Positions 15,275 through 24,829 of a DNA stretch of 49,436 nt are shown in pieces. The position numbers were made by a program, and so were the translations under genes. The stretch is from Bacteroidia bacterium (lineage in GTDB: Bacteria > Bacteroidota > Bacteroidia > Bacteroidales > Prolixibacteraceae). The notes under the pieces are model-generated. The model searched no databases and was not told the origin of the DNA. It was given only the letters and a program-made list of their open reading frames with translations. Numbering within the stretch: position 1 is the first letter of the stretch; each line of letters starts with the position of its first letter. Where the stretch lies: NCBI GenBank assembly GCA_025358395.1, contig JANYJT010000004.1:1-49436 (forward strand), in the 5' to 3' direction.

Positions 15275-18148
15275 ATGACACAGATTCTGAAAAGCCTGGA
15301 CGAGATAACGACCGGATACAGCATCTTCGAAAAGGACCAGGTGCTGACAGCCACTCAGCTAAATAGCGTTGCCTGTTACCTGGAGGATCAGACGCGCCTT
15401 ACGCGCACCCAACTCCTGGGGGTAGGTTTGATTTGCGGATTGAAGGTTACCGGCGATGGAAAGCAAATAACTGTTGGAAAAGGAATGGGTATTACCACGG
15501 ATGGCGACCTTTTGTATTACAGTTCGGATAGGCAGTTTTCGCAATACAAGCTCTATGACGATAAAAATCCTGTATACTCTTTTTTCTACCGTGATGAAGC
15601 GATGATACCAGTTTATGAGCTCATTGAGACTGAAGTGCAGGACAAAAGAGCATTTCCGTTAGGGCAGTTTGCAGACAATACTGAACTGAAGCTCGAGCAG
15701 ATGGTGGCCTTGCTATACATGGAAAGTTACATCTTCGATCCAGACCAGTGTTCGGGTACCGATTGCAACAATTCCGGACAGAAAATGACCAACAACCAAA
15801 AAGTTTTGCTTGTTTCTAAAGAGTATGTGGGGTTGTTGAAACCGGTGATTTTGACACCTCATGAGTCATACATGAAGATGAATGAAGTGGTGGCAGACCG
15901 CCCGGTCATCAATTCCAATGTGAAGTACCATGCGCAGCTTGTCTCAGTTTACCGAAGTGTTTGCAGCTTTATTAATGCCAAACTTTCAACCGAATTACCT
16001 AAAATATATCCGGCATGCAGTACTTTTTTGTCCCCGGTATTTGACACCGATCCCACTTCTACCTGGCTGACAGTCCTCAAAAATTGGAGTGATTATTACG
16101 CTGGAAATGAAATCGGTATCCAATATTACTTTGACTTTCTCAGAGATTTGACCGAATCTTACAATGACTTTCATGAACTGCTTTTCGATGATAATACCTG
16201 GTGTTCTCCGGACAAGGATGCTTTCCCGAAGCATTTGATCCTGGGTTCTATTAATGCGGAGATTGAGAACGACGAAGATCGGTTCGGATTTTATCCATCA
16301 CAACTAACCAGTCATACCCTTGAAAAGAGGAGGCATGCCGAATTTCTTGCCGCAAAGTTGAACGTTCAATTGCTCACATTTGAAGTACCTTCCATTACCA
16401 GAAGGATTGGGTTGGACATCTCTGTTAACTTACTTGAGAACATCAAACCAATAGAGATGGTTAAGCCGGTAAACCTTTGGCGCATAACGAAAAGTCAGGA
16501 GATCCGCATTACCCCCGGAAGATCTGAAGAGTATCCTTTGGAAGCGCGCGCCATTCCCTATTATTACAAAATTGATGCATCCCATCCCATCTATGAATAC
16601 TGGAATTACAGCCTGCATAAAAGGAAAAGCGGGAATAAAAACTACTCTTACAATGCAGTCAATTATGGTGCACAGGGGGCGGCTGCGATGCCAATGAATG
16701 CCCAGTTGGGGAAATTTGATTTTTTCAGGATCGAAGGTTTTCTGGGTCAAAATATTGTCAATGTGCACAGGTTTCTGGAAGATCAGATCAGCACTTTCAA
16801 TCTTCCCATCAACCTGAGATCGGTCATGTTGGGCGAAGACCTGACCAAAATTGTGATCAGACCCCCATTTTATTTTGGTCACCTGCACCAGTTGCACAAC
16901 ATGCTTCGGACGGATGTTGTAAACCAGCTGAGCGAAGTGAAGCAGTTTAGCGCGGGATTAAAATCCAATGTTCTGGAGAAATTGACTTTGCTGGATCCGG
17001 TAGACAAAGGAACTTTTGCCCAGGTTGCAGCGAGTCGTGATACCGAACTGAACACAGCCATTGCGGGTGCGACAAATAAACTGCAGGTAAACTACCGGGA
17101 TTACGCTACTCAAAACAGTTCAGCGACTACCTGGCGTGCGAACCTCGAAGATGCCATGAAACAATCCGGAAGCTTTAAAAGTGAGATAAGCGTCGCGGCA
17201 AAGACTGAATTCAACACACCTTTCGACTCATTGGTCAGCAACAGGCATGTCAACATGCTGGACCATCTTGACATCCTGATAAAGAGGGATGTAGAAATAA
17301 AGGAGAATAAATTGCTTTTCAACAATTATATCGCTCAGCACCCTGGACTGGAGCACGCCGGCGGTGTGATGCGTGGAGGTACATTCGTTTTGGCGTACGA
17401 TGAAAACAACACCATCGTAGCCGATTTTATGCTGCCTTACCAGGAAACCGATGCCGAAAAGAACGACCAGATGGAACCGGATATTCAAATCAAACAGATC
17501 CGCCCGAACTTTGTCATAGACTCCGGATTGAATATTCTGGAACCATTGGATGTCAAATTAACAGGGAAATTCCATGATTTCAAAGTCAACGATCTCGACG
17601 GCCTCCTTAACATAAAAGCCAGAGCAATACAAGACCAACTGGACGGTACATGGAATAGTAAGTTCGATAAACAGCAGGTAGATTATTTCAGCACAATCAA
17701 AGAATCCTTTGGCAATATGAGCAATGCACTGATAAAAAGTATTGCTGTTAATCCCAAGGTTACTGTTGCCGGAGCAGGCTATGCAGATGTGAATCTGCAA
17801 AGGGCTGTTGATGAGGTGGTATCGGTAAGAGGCATCGTTGATGGTTACAAAGCCAAGGCGGAGCAGGCTACTGATGCTGCCACGAAAGCCAATTACCTGG
17901 ATTTGGCGACTAAGATGGAGGTGGTACTTGCTGATACACTCACCGAAACCACTAAAATTGTTGCCAATTCCGGTGCAGAGCTGAGCGTTGGTACCGATGG
18001 TTTTAAGGCGATGACTGAAATAAGTGCCAATCTTGGAGCGATCAAAGATGCGACGGTTCTTACAACAACCCTGAATAATTTAAATGGTCTTTCAGGGAAA
18101 GGAAGTGCCTCGTTTGGCACCTTTGTCAAAAATATCACCATGAGATAG
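15275..18148 (+). CDS. Large eCIS-associated protein of unknown function
   Basis: This 957-residue protein has no domain I can name with confidence. The first 80 residues (DEITTGYSIFEKDQVLTATQ, then YLEDQTRLTRTQLLGVGLICGL) resemble the start of other large proteins found at this site in Bacteroidota eCIS clusters. The middle is mixed alpha/beta. The last 220 residues are Ala-, Val- and Lys-rich and probably helical. There is no signal peptide or membrane segment. It lies where Afp13-like tail fibres are found in other clusters, between the baseplate and tape-measure genes. A baseplate-attached or receptor-contact role is therefore possible, but this is inferred from position. Confidence 0.6.
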   Translation: MTQILKSLDEITTGYSIFEKDQVLTATQLNSVACYLEDQTRLTRTQLLGVGLICGLKVTGDGKQITVGKGMGITTDGDLLYYSSDRQFSQYKLYDDKNPVYSFFYRDEAMIPVYELIETEVQDKRAFPLGQFADNTELKLEQMVALLYMESYIFDPDQCSGTDCNNSGQKMTNNQKVLLVSKEYVGLLKPVILTPHESYMKMNEVVADRPVINSNVKYHAQLVSVYRSVCSFINAKLSTELPKIYPACSTFLSPVFDTDPTSTWLTVLKNWSDYYAGNEIGIQYYFDFLRDLTESYNDFHELLFDDNTWCSPDKDAFPKHLILGSINAEIENDEDRFGFYPSQLTSHTLEKRRHAEFLAAKLNVQLLTFEVPSITRRIGLDISVNLLENIKPIEMVKPVNLWRITKSQEIRITPGRSEEYPLEARAIPYYYKIDASHPIYEYWNYSLHKRKSGNKNYSYNAVNYGAQGAAAMPMNAQLGKFDFFRIEGFLGQNIVNVHRFLEDQISTFNLPINLRSVMLGEDLTKIVIRPPFYFGHLHQLHNMLRTDVVNQLSEVKQFSAGLKSNVLEKLTLLDPVDKGTFAQVAASRDTELNTAIAGATNKLQVNYRDYATQNSSATTWRANLEDAMKQSGSFKSEISVAAKTEFNTPFDSLVSNRHVNMLDHLDILIKRDVEIKENKLLFNNYIAQHPGLEHAGGVMRGGTFVLAYDENNTIVADFMLPYQETDAEKNDQMEPDIQIKQIRPNFVIDSGLNILEPLDVKLTGKFHDFKVNDLDGLLNIKARAIQDQLDGTWNSKFDKQQVDYFSTIKESFGNMSNALIKSIAVNPKVTVAGAGYADVNLQRAVDEVVSVRGIVDGYKAKAEQATDAATKANYLDLATKMEVVLADTLTETTKIVANSGAELSVGTDGFKAMTEISANLGAIKDATVLTTTLNNLNGLSGKGSASFGTFVKNITMR

Positions 18149-18153
18149 AAAAG

Positions 18154-19731
18154 ATGAGCTCCTTACCTCACAGGATTTCCAAACAGCACTGGAAGGTCAC
18201 CACCGAATCAGCAGATCAGGCATTTGCTTTGCGTCAACAGCTTAATGAACATTGGCGGGAGACACTTCTGCCTATATTCGACAAGGCTTTTACAGAATAT
18301 GCTTCCGGTGAGGATGTTCTCTATATACCTAAAATTGAGATTAAATTTAAGGTAGCCTATGGCAGGGAAATCTGGGAGAACATAGCCCGGGAGTTGTATC
18401 TTCAGCTTTCGGAAATTCTCGGGCATCGGAATCAGGCTGTTGATGGTTATTCAGGAAACGAGACTGAAAAAGCATCCATTCCGGTATCGCTATACCGATT
18501 GGAAATTCTGCTTCACTATCTGCACTTTGGGGATTTACCAAGGCATTCGGGACTTGAGACTGAAATTGTATCTGCTCAACTCCAAGGCACCGCCCATGAG
18601 AACCGGCAGGAAATTGCGGAATATGCTCTCTTCAACCAGGTCTCTCAACCCTTTTTATTCAGACTTTTCCAATTATTGTCTTTTGGAGATGTTATCCGTA
18701 TCATGGAGGATGTCACAGGACATCTATCCCATGCAGCGAAAAAAGAGTTGAATCTGATGCTTTTTGCTTTATTGAATTCCGATGAGTACTATTTTGACAG
18801 GCATACCTCGCTGATGCTTGCTGCTGCCTTCCTGCAGGCAAGCATCAGCAATAGTATCAGGAATAATATCCCAAACTGGGAAGAAGCTGCAAGCCGGATT
18901 CTGACAGAAGATAAATTGGAAGAAGTGAGGAAATTTTTGGTGCTTATTCCCCGAAATCTGCTTTTCTTTTCTCCTCCTGATAGAGAAATAATAGGAATAA
19001 AATCGGAGGAGGATTTAAGAAAGGAGAAAGAACAGTTTGCAAATCTCAGGATTTTCGGCACAGATATCTGTACAAAATTTGAAGATCCTGAGGAGAAGGA
19101 AGAATTAATACCTGGTAAAATGAATTCAGCAGCTTCTCCGGGGATTTTAAATGGAAATCCAGCCTCGCTTGAGCATGACTTTGCAGTTTCAGAAGTATTT
19201 GTGAATCAAAGAGATGAATTTAGGTACAGCGTCCAAAATGCAGGACTTCTGCTTCTGCATCCATTCCTGGTAAAATTGTTCGTTTACTGCGGAATTCTTC
19301 CCGAAAATGGAAAGATAATTTCTGCCTGGAACCTCTCAAAAGCTGCGGCGCTTCTTCATTTTTTGGCGACCGGACGTGATGAAGTATTTGAATTTGAACT
19401 AGGGTTTATCAAAGTAGTGCTTGGGCTTGATCCGGATCAACCGCTCGCTGTTTCGAAAGGATTGCTCTCCGTAAGCCAAAAGGAGGAGGCCGATTCGTTG
19501 CTGCTTTCTGTGATTGAACATTGGTCTTCTCTGAAAAATACCTCCAAAGAGGGATTGAGGAGCTCCTTTATTCAGCGCAATGGATTGCTCATCTCTTCTG
19601 AAGAGGGCTGGACGGTTTATTTGGAGAGCGCTGCCTATGATGTACTCCTAAAAACCATTCCATGGAGTTATTCCATAATAAAACTACCGTGGATGAATAA
19701 ACCAATTTATACTGAATGTCAAACGAACTGA
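18154..19731 (+). CDS. Contractile injection system tape-measure-family protein
   Basis: This 525-residue protein matches the CIS_TMP family of eCIS clusters. The N-terminal segment HRISKQHWKVTTESADQAFA, followed by LRQQLNEHWRETLLPIFDKA, and the C-terminal NAGLLLLHPFLVKLFVYCGIL (here split as NAGLLLLHPFL and KLFVYCGIL, around residues 360-380) are typical. The family is annotated as tape measure and is thought to help set particle length or assembly. At 525 residues it is much shorter than Afp14, so its exact role is uncertain. The gene starts six bases after the unknown 957-residue gene and overlaps the AAA+ ATPase start by 16 bases. Confidence 0.85.
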   Translation: MSSLPHRISKQHWKVTTESADQAFALRQQLNEHWRETLLPIFDKAFTEYASGEDVLYIPKIEIKFKVAYGREIWENIARELYLQLSEILGHRNQAVDGYSGNETEKASIPVSLYRLEILLHYLHFGDLPRHSGLETEIVSAQLQGTAHENRQEIAEYALFNQVSQPFLFRLFQLLSFGDVIRIMEDVTGHLSHAAKKELNLMLFALLNSDEYYFDRHTSLMLAAAFLQASISNSIRNNIPNWEEAASRILTEDKLEEVRKFLVLIPRNLLFFSPPDREIIGIKSEEDLRKEKEQFANLRIFGTDICTKFEDPEEKEELIPGKMNSAASPGILNGNPASLEHDFAVSEVFVNQRDEFRYSVQNAGLLLLHPFLVKLFVYCGILPENGKIISAWNLSKAAALLHFLATGRDEVFEFELGFIKVVLGLDPDQPLAVSKGLLSVSQKEEADSLLLSVIEHWSSLKNTSKEGLRSSFIQRNGLLISSEEGWTVYLESAAYDVLLKTIPWSYSIIKLPWMNKPIYTECQTN

Positions 19732-21065
19732 ACGATAACGCCCATGACCTCAATCTGGATATGGATTGGTTTGCCGATATTTTGAATGCCCGGCTGAATG
19801 CCTATTTTGAAAAACCGGGATCAACATCAAATGTTCTGACGATCGCCCCGCCTGATCTGTCCAAAAGCATTTCATTTTATGGGAAATTCGTTTCAGGGAA
19901 TCAACTTACATTGTCAGAGAGACTAATTCTTATATTGGCTCTAATTCCACACATCAAACCTCAGCTCTTGGATGTTTTATGGGTTCAAAACCTGACAACC
20001 TCCAGAGGATATACTGAATTTGGCGGAATAAAAGGCATCAATCATTCGGGATTTATCCCTACCGGTGAAACGGCTGTCTTCATCATCGCCGGTGAAGATC
20101 TTGCCATGAGATTTGAGATAACACGCATTTTCGAAGGCGGTCAGCTGTTTGCCAGACAGAACGTTCTCTCTCTCGCTCCTTCCATTGCAAGTGAACCTAT
20201 GCTAAGCGGTTCGCTTCAAATTTCCCGGGAATACCTTAACTGGTTTGTTACCGGGGTAGAGCGGAAACCCAACTACAACAGTGAGTTCCCCGCACGTCTC
20301 ATCGAAACGGAACTGACATGGGACCATCTGGTACTTCCCTCATACACTCTGGAACAGCTAGAGGAGATCAAACATTGGATATTGCATGGAAATACCTTGC
20401 TCAAGGATTGGGGAATGGGACAAAAGCTGAAACCTGGTTACACCACACTGTGTTATGGCCTTCCGGGTACGGGAAAAACTTTTTCTGCCTGTTTGCTGGG
20501 AAAGCATTGCGGATGTGATGTGTACAAGATTGATTTGAGCATGATCATCTCCAAATACATCGGAGAGACGGAGAAAAATCTTTCCCGGATTTTCGATATG
20601 GCAGAAAACAAAAACTGGATCCTCTTCTTCGACGAAGCAGATGCCCTCTTCGGAAAACGATCAAAAGTGGAGGACTCGCACGACCGGTACGCCAACCAGG
20701 AGATCAGTTATCTTTTGCAAAGGATCGAAGATTTCAATGGAGTAGTCATCCTGGCATCGAACCTAAAAAACAATATTGATACCGCTTTCCTGCGTCGGTT
20801 TCAGTCGGTCATCCAATTTCCTATGCCAAAACCTGCTGAAAGAAGCCGAATTTGGAAGAATGCATTCTCAGAAAAAGCTGTTCTGGAGAAAAAACTTGAT
20901 CTGGACAAAATAGCCGAAAAGCACGAAATATCCGGAGGTACAATCATGAATGTCGTCCGTACAGTTTCGTTAAAAGCGCTCAGCCGCAACGACAATAAAA
21001 TTTTGTCGGAGGATATGGAAGAAGCCATACGTCGTGAATTTTTGAAAGAAGGAAGAACATTTTAA
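19716..21065 (+). CDS. eCIS AAA+ ATPase (Afp15/Pvc15-like)
   Basis: This 449-residue AAA+ ATPase has an N-terminal Afp15-type region (residues 1-200), then Walker A GLPGTGKT at 248-255, Walker B ILFFDEAD at 302-309, and a sensor/arginine-finger stretch VILASN...TAFLRRFQ at about 345-365. The family is found in eCIS clusters and is believed to act in particle assembly or cargo loading, for example by unfolding or loading effectors. It is not a ClpV, since there is only one AAA module and no disassembly is needed in released particles. The start overlaps the preceding gene by 16 bases. Confidence 0.93.
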   Translation: MSNELNDNAHDLNLDMDWFADILNARLNAYFEKPGSTSNVLTIAPPDLSKSISFYGKFVSGNQLTLSERLILILALIPHIKPQLLDVLWVQNLTTSRGYTEFGGIKGINHSGFIPTGETAVFIIAGEDLAMRFEITRIFEGGQLFARQNVLSLAPSIASEPMLSGSLQISREYLNWFVTGVERKPNYNSEFPARLIETELTWDHLVLPSYTLEQLEEIKHWILHGNTLLKDWGMGQKLKPGYTTLCYGLPGTGKTFSACLLGKHCGCDVYKIDLSMIISKYIGETEKNLSRIFDMAENKNWILFFDEADALFGKRSKVEDSHDRYANQEISYLLQRIEDFNGVVILASNLKNNIDTAFLRRFQSVIQFPMPKPAERSRIWKNAFSEKAVLEKKLDLDKIAEKHEISGGTIMNVVRTVSLKALSRNDNKILSEDMEEAIRREFLKEGRTF

Positions 21066-21127
21066 ATAGAGATATACCCTGGCCGCATTGGCCCATCGCT
21101 TTCTGAAACCCGAAAAAGATTGATCTG

Positions 21128-23968
21128 ATGGAAGTTGCTCAACATAAAACTGTCAATCGTACTGCCCTTGTACCGGCTGCAGCTGCTCATTCTCAGGCAG
21201 GAAAAACGCAGACCGGTGCAGGCAGTCACGAACGGTTTCCATCGCCATCAACCGGAAGGTTTGCTCAATCAGGAATTTTGGGTACGAGCGAGGTCGCCAG
21301 ATTCCTCGCCATGAAGGGAGAGCCGGTGCGGATGCGGGGTACCGACAAGCTGAGAATACTCAGTGAGAACGAACAACGTCATGATAGTTCTTCTGATAAA
21401 ATGAACCAGACAGAAAAAGCTGTCGCCGTTCCTTTGTCCGAAGAACAATCCAAAAGCAATACAGGTCAAATAGAGCAGATCGACAGTCGAAAAGCACCAA
21501 CACCAGCCGAGAGCAAGGTTAAGCAACAACTTCAGACCTCTCTGGCTGAAAATATACCGCATACTATTGAAGAGGTCGATAACTTTAAGAGTGACAACAA
21601 GGCCGGAAGGATGAGTAATGCTGTCATGTCTGTAGTGCAGGGAGAAAAAAATGAAGTCGTTTCGACCTTCTCAGAAATGGAAGAGACGCCTCAGCCTGCT
21701 CCGTCTGAAAAAATTTCGATCCCATTACCGGCAGATGAGATAGAACCGGTCACACCGGAGATGAATCTTGGACTGGGTGCCGTTGCTCCACTCCAGCCCC
21801 GGCATACAGATGTGAGTAGTTTCACAAAAGAGGCTGATGCCAGGCTGAAAGAGGAAGGAATTACTCAGGAACAGCTTGATATGGTGGATAGCGGCGACCT
21901 TGCAACTGCCGGTAAGGAAAAGAAAGAGATGGAGAAAAAGGCAAAGAGCGAGCCACAATCCATTCAGAATTTTGCCGGCCAGGAAGCAGAAAAGGTTGCC
22001 AATGAGTTGAAAGGCGAAGAAAAAAAGGAGCGTAATGCTTTAAAAGCCCGCAGGAAAGCTGATTTATCAGCTACCTCCATGAAACAGAAATCCACCAAGA
22101 GTGCACTTGAGAAGAAGAGGGAAGAGGTAGCGAAGCAGATAAATTCCATTTATTCAACTGCACAGAAAAGTGTGGTTAAGAAGCTTGCTGACCTCGAAAC
22201 CAAATCGATGAAAAGTTTCGACGAAGGGAGTGGTGCTGCCACATCGCTGTTCGAAGATCAGGTCAAGAGCGAGATGGATGCCTATAAATCTGAACGTTAC
22301 AAAGGTATTAAGGGAAAATTCAAAAAAGCGAAGGATTGGTTGCTGGGCATGAAAGATCTACCTGAAGTAAAGGCCATTTTCGATCGTAACCGGGCCGTCT
22401 TTGTTGCAACTATTAGCAAATTGATCACCACAATTACCGCTGCCAATAAAAGTGCCATCAGCGAATGCAAATTGGTTCTTGCCAATGCAAAGAAGGAGAT
22501 CGCGGTCTATGTGAGCAAGCTCGGTCCAGGATTAAAAGATATTGGCAAGAAAGCTGCAGAAGAGATGAATGGCAAGTTGGCTGGTCTCGATAGTTTTATC
22601 GGTCAGAAAGAACAAGATCTTCAACAAAAGCTTGCACAGAAGCAGGAGGCAGCCATCAAAGCCATCGATGACAAGATCGTTAAGATGAAAGAAGACATGT
22701 CTGGGGCCTTGTCAAAAATTGGCAATCTGCTGCTTCAAGCCGCGAAGAAATTCTTTGCCTGGGCTTTAAAACAAGCCGGATATACGATTTCAGTTATTGA
22801 GGGTGTTCTGAATAAAGGAGCTTCCGTTTTGAAAAGTATCTTCACACAGCCCATTCAGTTTGCTAAAAATGTAATCCATGCGGCCGTCACTGGATTCAAA
22901 AATTTCGGAATCAACTTTCTGAAACATCTGAAAAATTCGCTGTTCGAATGGCTTACCGGAACACTCGAAGGACTGGTTCTGCCTCAGGTATGGGATTTAA
23001 AGGGTATAGTCGGATTAGCCCTTCAAATGATTGGGATCACCTACCAAAATATCCGTAGGCACATGGTCAATGTGATGGGAGAGACTGTTGTTAGTTCGGT
23101 CGAAAAATCTTTTGCCCTTGTTAAGACACTGATCACCGAAGGACCGATGGCAGCCTGGGAACAGCTCAAAGAGATGGCAGGGGAGATGCAGCAGGCATTT
23201 ATTGAAGCCGTTAAAGACTTCCTCAAAGTTAAGATCATTGAACAGGCAATTCAGTGGGTTATCAGCCTGTTTGTACCCGGAGCCGGGATTGTCAAAGCCA
23301 TCATTGCCATCTATGATACCATCGTTTTCTTCATCCAAAAGGCGAAGCAGATTATTCAGATGGTCGGCAGCTTCCTGAATTCTGTGGGTGAGATCGCTGC
23401 CGGCAACATTGGAGCTGCCGCGGATGCGCTTGAAAATGGCTTGGCACGCGGACTTACGGTCGTTATTGGTTTTCTTGCTCAACTGCTGCATCTGAGTGGC
23501 ATCACTGATAAGATAAAGGGGGTCATTCAGAAAATTCGTGGCAAAGTGGATAATGTGCTCTCCAAAGTAGCAAAATGGATAGGCGACAAGGCAAAGATGC
23601 CGGTGGGAAAAGCAAAGGATGCGGCAGGTAAGGTGGTCGACTGGTGGAGCAAAAAACTTCCATTTAAAGCCGCAGATGGCGAAGACCATCAGATTTATCT
23701 GGAAGGAAAACCTCCGGGAATCAGAATTATTATTAAAAGTGATCCGACCGAACTCGCCTCCATGGTAGCCAAAATTGATAAGAAGACGCCATTAACGCCT
23801 GCAGAAAAGGCGAAACTCGGCAGCAAAGCTGATCCGGTTCTTGAAGAGTTGGCGGCGTCTTTGTCAGTTGAATGGCAACAGGTTAAGATTAAGAAAAAGG
23901 GAGATAAACCAATTGGATTTGGTCCAACAATCAAGGAGACCATTCCCAATCCCAGACCCGATATTTGA
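21128..23968 (+). CDS. Large eCIS effector-scaffold-like protein without a recognisable toxin domain
   Basis: This 946-residue protein has a disordered N-terminus (about 1-260, rich in Ser, Glu, Gln and Lys), a Lys/Glu-rich coiled-coil region (about 270-560) and a helical part with hydrophobic stretches near residues 610-640, 700-735 and 775-792. The segment FFIQKAKQIIQMVGSFLNSV followed by GLTVVIGFLAQLLHLSGI is a recurring module of large eCIS cargo proteins, which usually place a DUF4157 domain before it and a toxin after it. Neither is visible: there is no HExxH motif at the N-terminus, and the protein stops about 85 residues after the usual ...HQIYLEGKPPG linker. I infer a cargo or carrier protein acting with the chitosanase encoded next door. 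Confidence 0.65.
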   Translation: MEVAQHKTVNRTALVPAAAAHSQAGKTQTGAGSHERFPSPSTGRFAQSGILGTSEVARFLAMKGEPVRMRGTDKLRILSENEQRHDSSSDKMNQTEKAVAVPLSEEQSKSNTGQIEQIDSRKAPTPAESKVKQQLQTSLAENIPHTIEEVDNFKSDNKAGRMSNAVMSVVQGEKNEVVSTFSEMEETPQPAPSEKISIPLPADEIEPVTPEMNLGLGAVAPLQPRHTDVSSFTKEADARLKEEGITQEQLDMVDSGDLATAGKEKKEMEKKAKSEPQSIQNFAGQEAEKVANELKGEEKKERNALKARRKADLSATSMKQKSTKSALEKKREEVAKQINSIYSTAQKSVVKKLADLETKSMKSFDEGSGAATSLFEDQVKSEMDAYKSERYKGIKGKFKKAKDWLLGMKDLPEVKAIFDRNRAVFVATISKLITTITAANKSAISECKLVLANAKKEIAVYVSKLGPGLKDIGKKAAEEMNGKLAGLDSFIGQKEQDLQQKLAQKQEAAIKAIDDKIVKMKEDMSGALSKIGNLLLQAAKKFFAWALKQAGYTISVIEGVLNKGASVLKSIFTQPIQFAKNVIHAAVTGFKNFGINFLKHLKNSLFEWLTGTLEGLVLPQVWDLKGIVGLALQMIGITYQNIRRHMVNVMGETVVSSVEKSFALVKTLITEGPMAAWEQLKEMAGEMQQAFIEAVKDFLKVKIIEQAIQWVISLFVPGAGIVKAIIAIYDTIVFFIQKAKQIIQMVGSFLNSVGEIAAGNIGAAADALENGLARGLTVVIGFLAQLLHLSGITDKIKGVIQKIRGKVDNVLSKVAKWIGDKAKMPVGKAKDAAGKVVDWWSKKLPFKAADGEDHQIYLEGKPPGIRIIIKSDPTELASMVAKIDKKTPLTPAEKAKLGSKADPVLEELAASLSVEWQQVKIKKKGDKPIGFGPTIKETIPNPRPDI

Positions 23969-24049
23969 TCTTTTTTGAACCTCTTAATACCAGTGTCCGT
24001 ATAAAACCATCATCCACAATTCATAACTCTCAACTCTCAATTTTTCATC

Positions 24050-24733
24050 ATGATACTTACCGACCAACAGAAGCGCATTTGCGAACAAGTAATCAATGCA
24101 TTTGAATCCAGTACAGCTGCCGGTAAATATGGCCTCATCAGCATCATGGACGATGGGCCACATCAAGTTAAACAGATCTCCTACGGCCGTTCACAAACAA
24201 CAGAATATGGCAATCTTGAGGAGTTGCTTCAAATGTATATCAATGAAAACGGGACTTACAGCAATGAATTGAGTCCCTATTTGCCAAAAATTGGGGTTGA
24301 TCCGCTCGTAAATGATTCAGCCTTCAAAAAATCACTCAAAGATGCCGGCGTGAATGATCCCATCATGCAGCAGGTTCAGGATCAGTTTTTCGATCTGCGG
24401 TATTTTCAACCTGCCATGGGATGGGCGGATGACAATGGTTTCTCGCTGCCGCTGTCGGCGCTTGTGATCTATGATTCATATATCCACAGCGGCAGCATCA
24501 TGATGTGGCTCCGGAAAAGGTTTCCCGAAAGCACGCCAAAAAATGGAGGCGATGAAAAGACCTGGATCTCACAATATGTGGATGCCCGTCACGCATGGCT
24601 GACAAATCACAGCAGTCAGTTGCTCCGAAACACAGTATACCGCACCGGTTGCCTCAAAAACGAAATCGCCAGAGACAATTGGGATCTGGACCTTTTGCCA
24701 ATCAGAGCGCATGAGGTGGATATCTATGGATAG
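24050..24733 (+). CDS. GH46-like chitosanase, probable eCIS cargo
   Basis: This 227-residue protein resembles family 46 chitosanases, which hydrolyse beta-1,4-glucosamine links in chitosan. The N-terminal part FESSTAAGKYGLISIMDDGP aligns with the family's catalytic region: E19 would be the general acid (as Glu22 in Streptomyces CsnN174) and D35 the base (as Asp40). The C-terminal half keeps LPLSALVIYDSYIHSGS, then the end of the fold. No signal peptide is present, although secreted chitosanases usually have one. Together with its position at the end of the eCIS operon, this suggests delivery by the particle. A cell-wall glycan or fungal target is possible. The 81-base gap before it contains AACTCTC repeats. 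Confidence 0.75.
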   Translation: MILTDQQKRICEQVINAFESSTAAGKYGLISIMDDGPHQVKQISYGRSQTTEYGNLEELLQMYINENGTYSNELSPYLPKIGVDPLVNDSAFKKSLKDAGVNDPIMQQVQDQFFDLRYFQPAMGWADDNGFSLPLSALVIYDSYIHSGSIMMWLRKRFPESTPKNGGDEKTWISQYVDARHAWLTNHSSQLLRNTVYRTGCLKNEIARDNWDLDLLPIRAHEVDIYG

Positions 24734-24753
24734 GAATTGATTTTGGATTTTGG

Positions 24754-24829
24754 ATTTTGGATTTTCGATTCTGTGCTCTGATGTAGCAATCGAGCAAATC
24801 TTATTATTCCAAAATCGAAAATCGAAAAT
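24754..24829. terminator. Imperfect palindrome between convergent genes, likely bidirectional terminator
   Basis: Between the chitosanase stop and the convergent membrane protein stop at 24830, the arms 24754-24772 and 24811-24829 match at 17 of 19 positions. The left arm is built of TTTTGGAT/TTTTCGAT copies and the right arm of AAAATCGAAAATCG. It would form a long A/U-rich hairpin serving both genes. The right arm directly abuts the neighbouring stop codon. Confidence 0.6.

Noticed and set aside
293..21065. Prophage or type VI secretion system instead of an eCIS
   Set aside because: There are no capsid, terminase, portal, integrase or lysis genes, and no TssJLM or ClpV. The AAA+ ATPase, DUF4255 cap and LysM hub are eCIS-type.
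23015..23689. 224-codon reading frame on the - strand
   Set aside because: It lies wholly opposite the 946-residue cargo-like gene and has no recognisable domain. Its cysteine- and histidine-rich composition is that of an antisense shadow.
21128..23968. DUF4157 metallopeptidase domain expected in a large eCIS cargo protein
   Set aside because: No HExxH motif or DUF4157-like segment is present in the N-terminal region.
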